From positions 139,358-158,592 of the forward strand of contig NW_001865087.1 of NCBI RefSeq assembly GCF_000002865.3: a stretch of 19,235 nt of DNA, in the 5' to 3' direction. This DNA is from Monosiga brevicollis MX1 (Eukaryota > Opisthokonta > Choanoflagellata > Craspedida > Salpingoecidae). Both the position numbers and the translations under genes were made by a program. This document shows, piece after piece, positions 18,001 to 19,235 of the stretch (within the stretch, counting starts at the first letter, position 1; every line of letters starts with the position of its first letter). The notes beneath the pieces were generated by a model. The model was not told where the DNA came from and made no database searches. It worked only from the letters and a program-made list of their open reading frames with translations.

Positions 18001-19235
18001 GCCGCAAGACCTCGTAAGTGGTGGCGACGCGTTCCGCAAACTGCTCGGTGGACAAAACTTGGCCCACGTATTCCATAACAAAGGTTCCCTACAGAAAAAG
18101 ACGGGATGGCATTGGCGGCATCAAGCTAAGTGAGGGCCGAAAACAAGTCAAACGGATACTCGCCGGAAAAACCAAGGTTGCCGTCGATGCTGAAGTATAA
18201 AGATGTGAAGCTCACCGCTGGAATATCGGCCGTGGTGATGATTCCAAAGCCTTTAAGGGGGAAGTGGATGCGCTTGAGCTGACGCCACCAAGAGCGGCGC
18301 TGGAAGCTAGACACAGTAACCGGGCCCGGATATGAGCAAAAAGGCGGGCTAACATGCATGGTCCCAGTCCCAGTCCCCAGGAAGGAACCGGCCACGTGAT
18401 GTGGTTGGTCAATGGCCGTGAGCTTACCGTTGGTTGCTGCATTGATCACCACAGGGGCAGCGTTGGGGATGACACTCAAAATACCTGCATGGTTGTTGTC
18501 GGGGCCACGATGGCAATGAGTTTTGAAGGCGACGGGAGCGAGCTGCAAGGGTTGGCTAAGAGCGGGGATGCGTCTGGGTGGTACCAACATGAGTCGGTTC
18601 ATGCAGTCGGGTCCGCAGCCTGGCTGATATGGATCAGCGACACAATTGCAAACGTTGACCTCATGACGCATCTACTCGGGCCGAGAGGGAGGGAGCACAC
18701 AGGGAGTGTTGAGCGAAAGCTTTGGTGGACATCAGTCATGACTTGGGGTTGGGCTTGATGAAATACCGGTCGAAAGTCAGGCGGTAGCTGTGAATAATCG
18801 TTGGTCTTCCGAGACGCAAACGTATCGCTTTCTGTTTTGAGTTTACGGGCGCCACGTCCTCGGGCCGAGCGAGAACGCTGCTGAGAAGCGGCGAGGGCAT
18901 TGTCAGTCGCAGTAGCTTCGACGACTGGAGCCGATTCGTTGACGGGAATGGCTCGGCGTTGAGGCTGGGTGCTTTTGCGGCCTGCGGCACCATGTGGGTT
19001 CACAGCTTCTGCAGTACTTGGAATGGCGGGGCTAGATTTGGATTTCGAGCTTGCCGTGCGTTTGCGACCCGGGCGCGAGGGGCCACGGCAACGTGAGCTG
19101 GTCGGCTGCGTAGATGAATCGGCAGTGTTCTTGGGGCGCGTTGCTTTGCCTTTGGTTTTGGCCACGGTCGTTTTGGGTGTAGGCAAAGCCGTCACTTCTT
19201 CCCATATGGCATATGGTAGCTCGAACGCCTTGAAA
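12185..19235 (-). CDS. ASH1L: ASH1-like histone methyltransferase, 3' part (N-terminus off the right edge)
   Basis: The animal relative methylates H3 Lys36 in chromatin. In view: 27 exons: 19235-18767, 18671-18589, 18484-18428, 18306-18216, 18088-18011, 17922-17790, 17662-17568, 17462-17301, 17160-17065, 16949-16811, 16704-16523, 16382-16262, 16133-15917, 15799-15742, 15580-15439, 15367-15267, 15180-15113, 14902-14278, 14165-13902, 13764-13681, 13605-13504, 13373-13286, 13167-13074, 12975-12884, 12803-12541, 12441-12335, 12212-12185; 1345 residues. Order (numbering from the edge): basic Ser/Pro region 1-150; AWS Cys 164-199; SET with GFG 222-224, NHSCDPNC 288-295, ELTYDYNF 321-328; post-SET CHCGASNC 337-344; bromodomain-like 475-600; PHD C4HC3 642-686; coiled-coil/Ser-rich linker; BAH about 1010-1180 (LRLGDCIYVV, LWRDANGQPW); tail with KRRGRKKK. 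Exon 17160-17065 has an uncertain 3' end; the last acceptor has an alternative (12187-side TAG). One GC-AG intron is clear. Confidence 0.93.
14998..15092 (-). repeat. Long homopolymer tract (A on +, T on the gene strand) in an intron
   Basis: About 95 bases of A broken only by single T bases, inside the intron 15112-14903 that precedes the exon coding MVRAALEAD. On the gene strand it is poly-T near the donor, not beside the acceptor, so it is not the usual polypyrimidine tract. Confidence 0.95.
15822..15838 (-). repeat. 17-base G run (C run on the gene strand) before a PHD exon
   Basis: On the - strand this is a pure C tract about 20 bases before the acceptor tag at 15802-15800. It therefore probably forms part of the polypyrimidine tract for the first PHD exon. 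Confidence 0.85.
16950..17064 (-). other. ASH1L: Possible third GC-AG intron of the ASH1-like gene
   Basis: The frame is kept if exon ...ATA CTC AAG is followed by GCACGT and joined to ATG GAG AGC after tgtttcag. A GT donor at 17037 (CTT then GTGCCT) is also in phase and would add nine residues (ARWTIALTL). The sequence does not decide between them. Confidence 0.4.
17663..17789 (-). other. ASH1L: GC-AG intron inside the SET domain of the ASH1-like gene
   Basis: The exon ends ...GTT CTC G and the intron starts GCAAGT; the acceptor is ccctag before GTCATTGG. This phase-1 join gives KWSVLGHWRVGIFAKRP, which keeps the SET spacing W-S-V-x-G-x-x-R-V-G-I-F. The only in-phase GT donor nearby would delete VLG, and other sites shift the frame. 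Confidence 0.85.

Overview
The window reads as nuclear DNA of a compact, intron-rich eukaryote. Introns are short (about 57-243 bases), carry T-rich tracts before the 3' splice site, and use GT-AG or occasionally GC-AG ends. Start codons sit in GCCACCATGG contexts. Gene content (an ASH1-type SET/bromo/PHD/BAH protein, a CREB3/OASIS-like bZIP, beta'-COP, a possible SPATS2-family protein) points to a holozoan. The gene density and intron style suggest a unicellular relative of animals such as a choanoflagellate. That placement is inference from domain architecture; no search was run.

Layout. (1) 1-1850, + strand: 3' part of a gene (N-terminus off the left edge) resembling the SPATS2/SPATS2L family, five exons in view, ending in a Lys/Gln-rich tail. 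(2) 1851-3084: convergent 3' flank without a supported gene. (3) 7222-3085, - strand: a complete ten-exon COPB2 (coatomer beta' subunit, about 943 aa). Its ATG stands alone on a tiny first coding exon, and intron 3 is GC-AG. (4) 7223-9657: a 2.4 kb divergent intergenic region with microsatellites, tandem repeats and inverted repeats. (5) 9658-11535, + strand: an apparently intronless 625-aa Gln-rich bZIP factor whose basic region and preceding linker look like CREB3/OASIS/ATF6-type proteins, with a possible alternative last exon. (6) 11536-12184: convergent 3' flanks. (7) 19235-12185, - strand: the 3' 27 exons (1345 residues, N-terminus off the right edge) of an ASH1-like histone methyltransferase with AWS, SET, post-SET, bromodomain-like, PHD and BAH modules in the order known from animal ASH1/ASH1L.

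I rebuilt the splice models by hand, requiring matching phases and continuity of conserved domains. All 9 COPB2 introns and 26 ASH1 introns can be placed in frame with no internal stop. Two GC-AG introns are well supported because only the GC donor restores a conserved motif. The genes do not form a pathway as such. However, COPB2 (ER-Golgi traffic) lies head-to-head with a bZIP of the family that in animals controls secretory-pathway genes, which is an interesting though unproven pairing.
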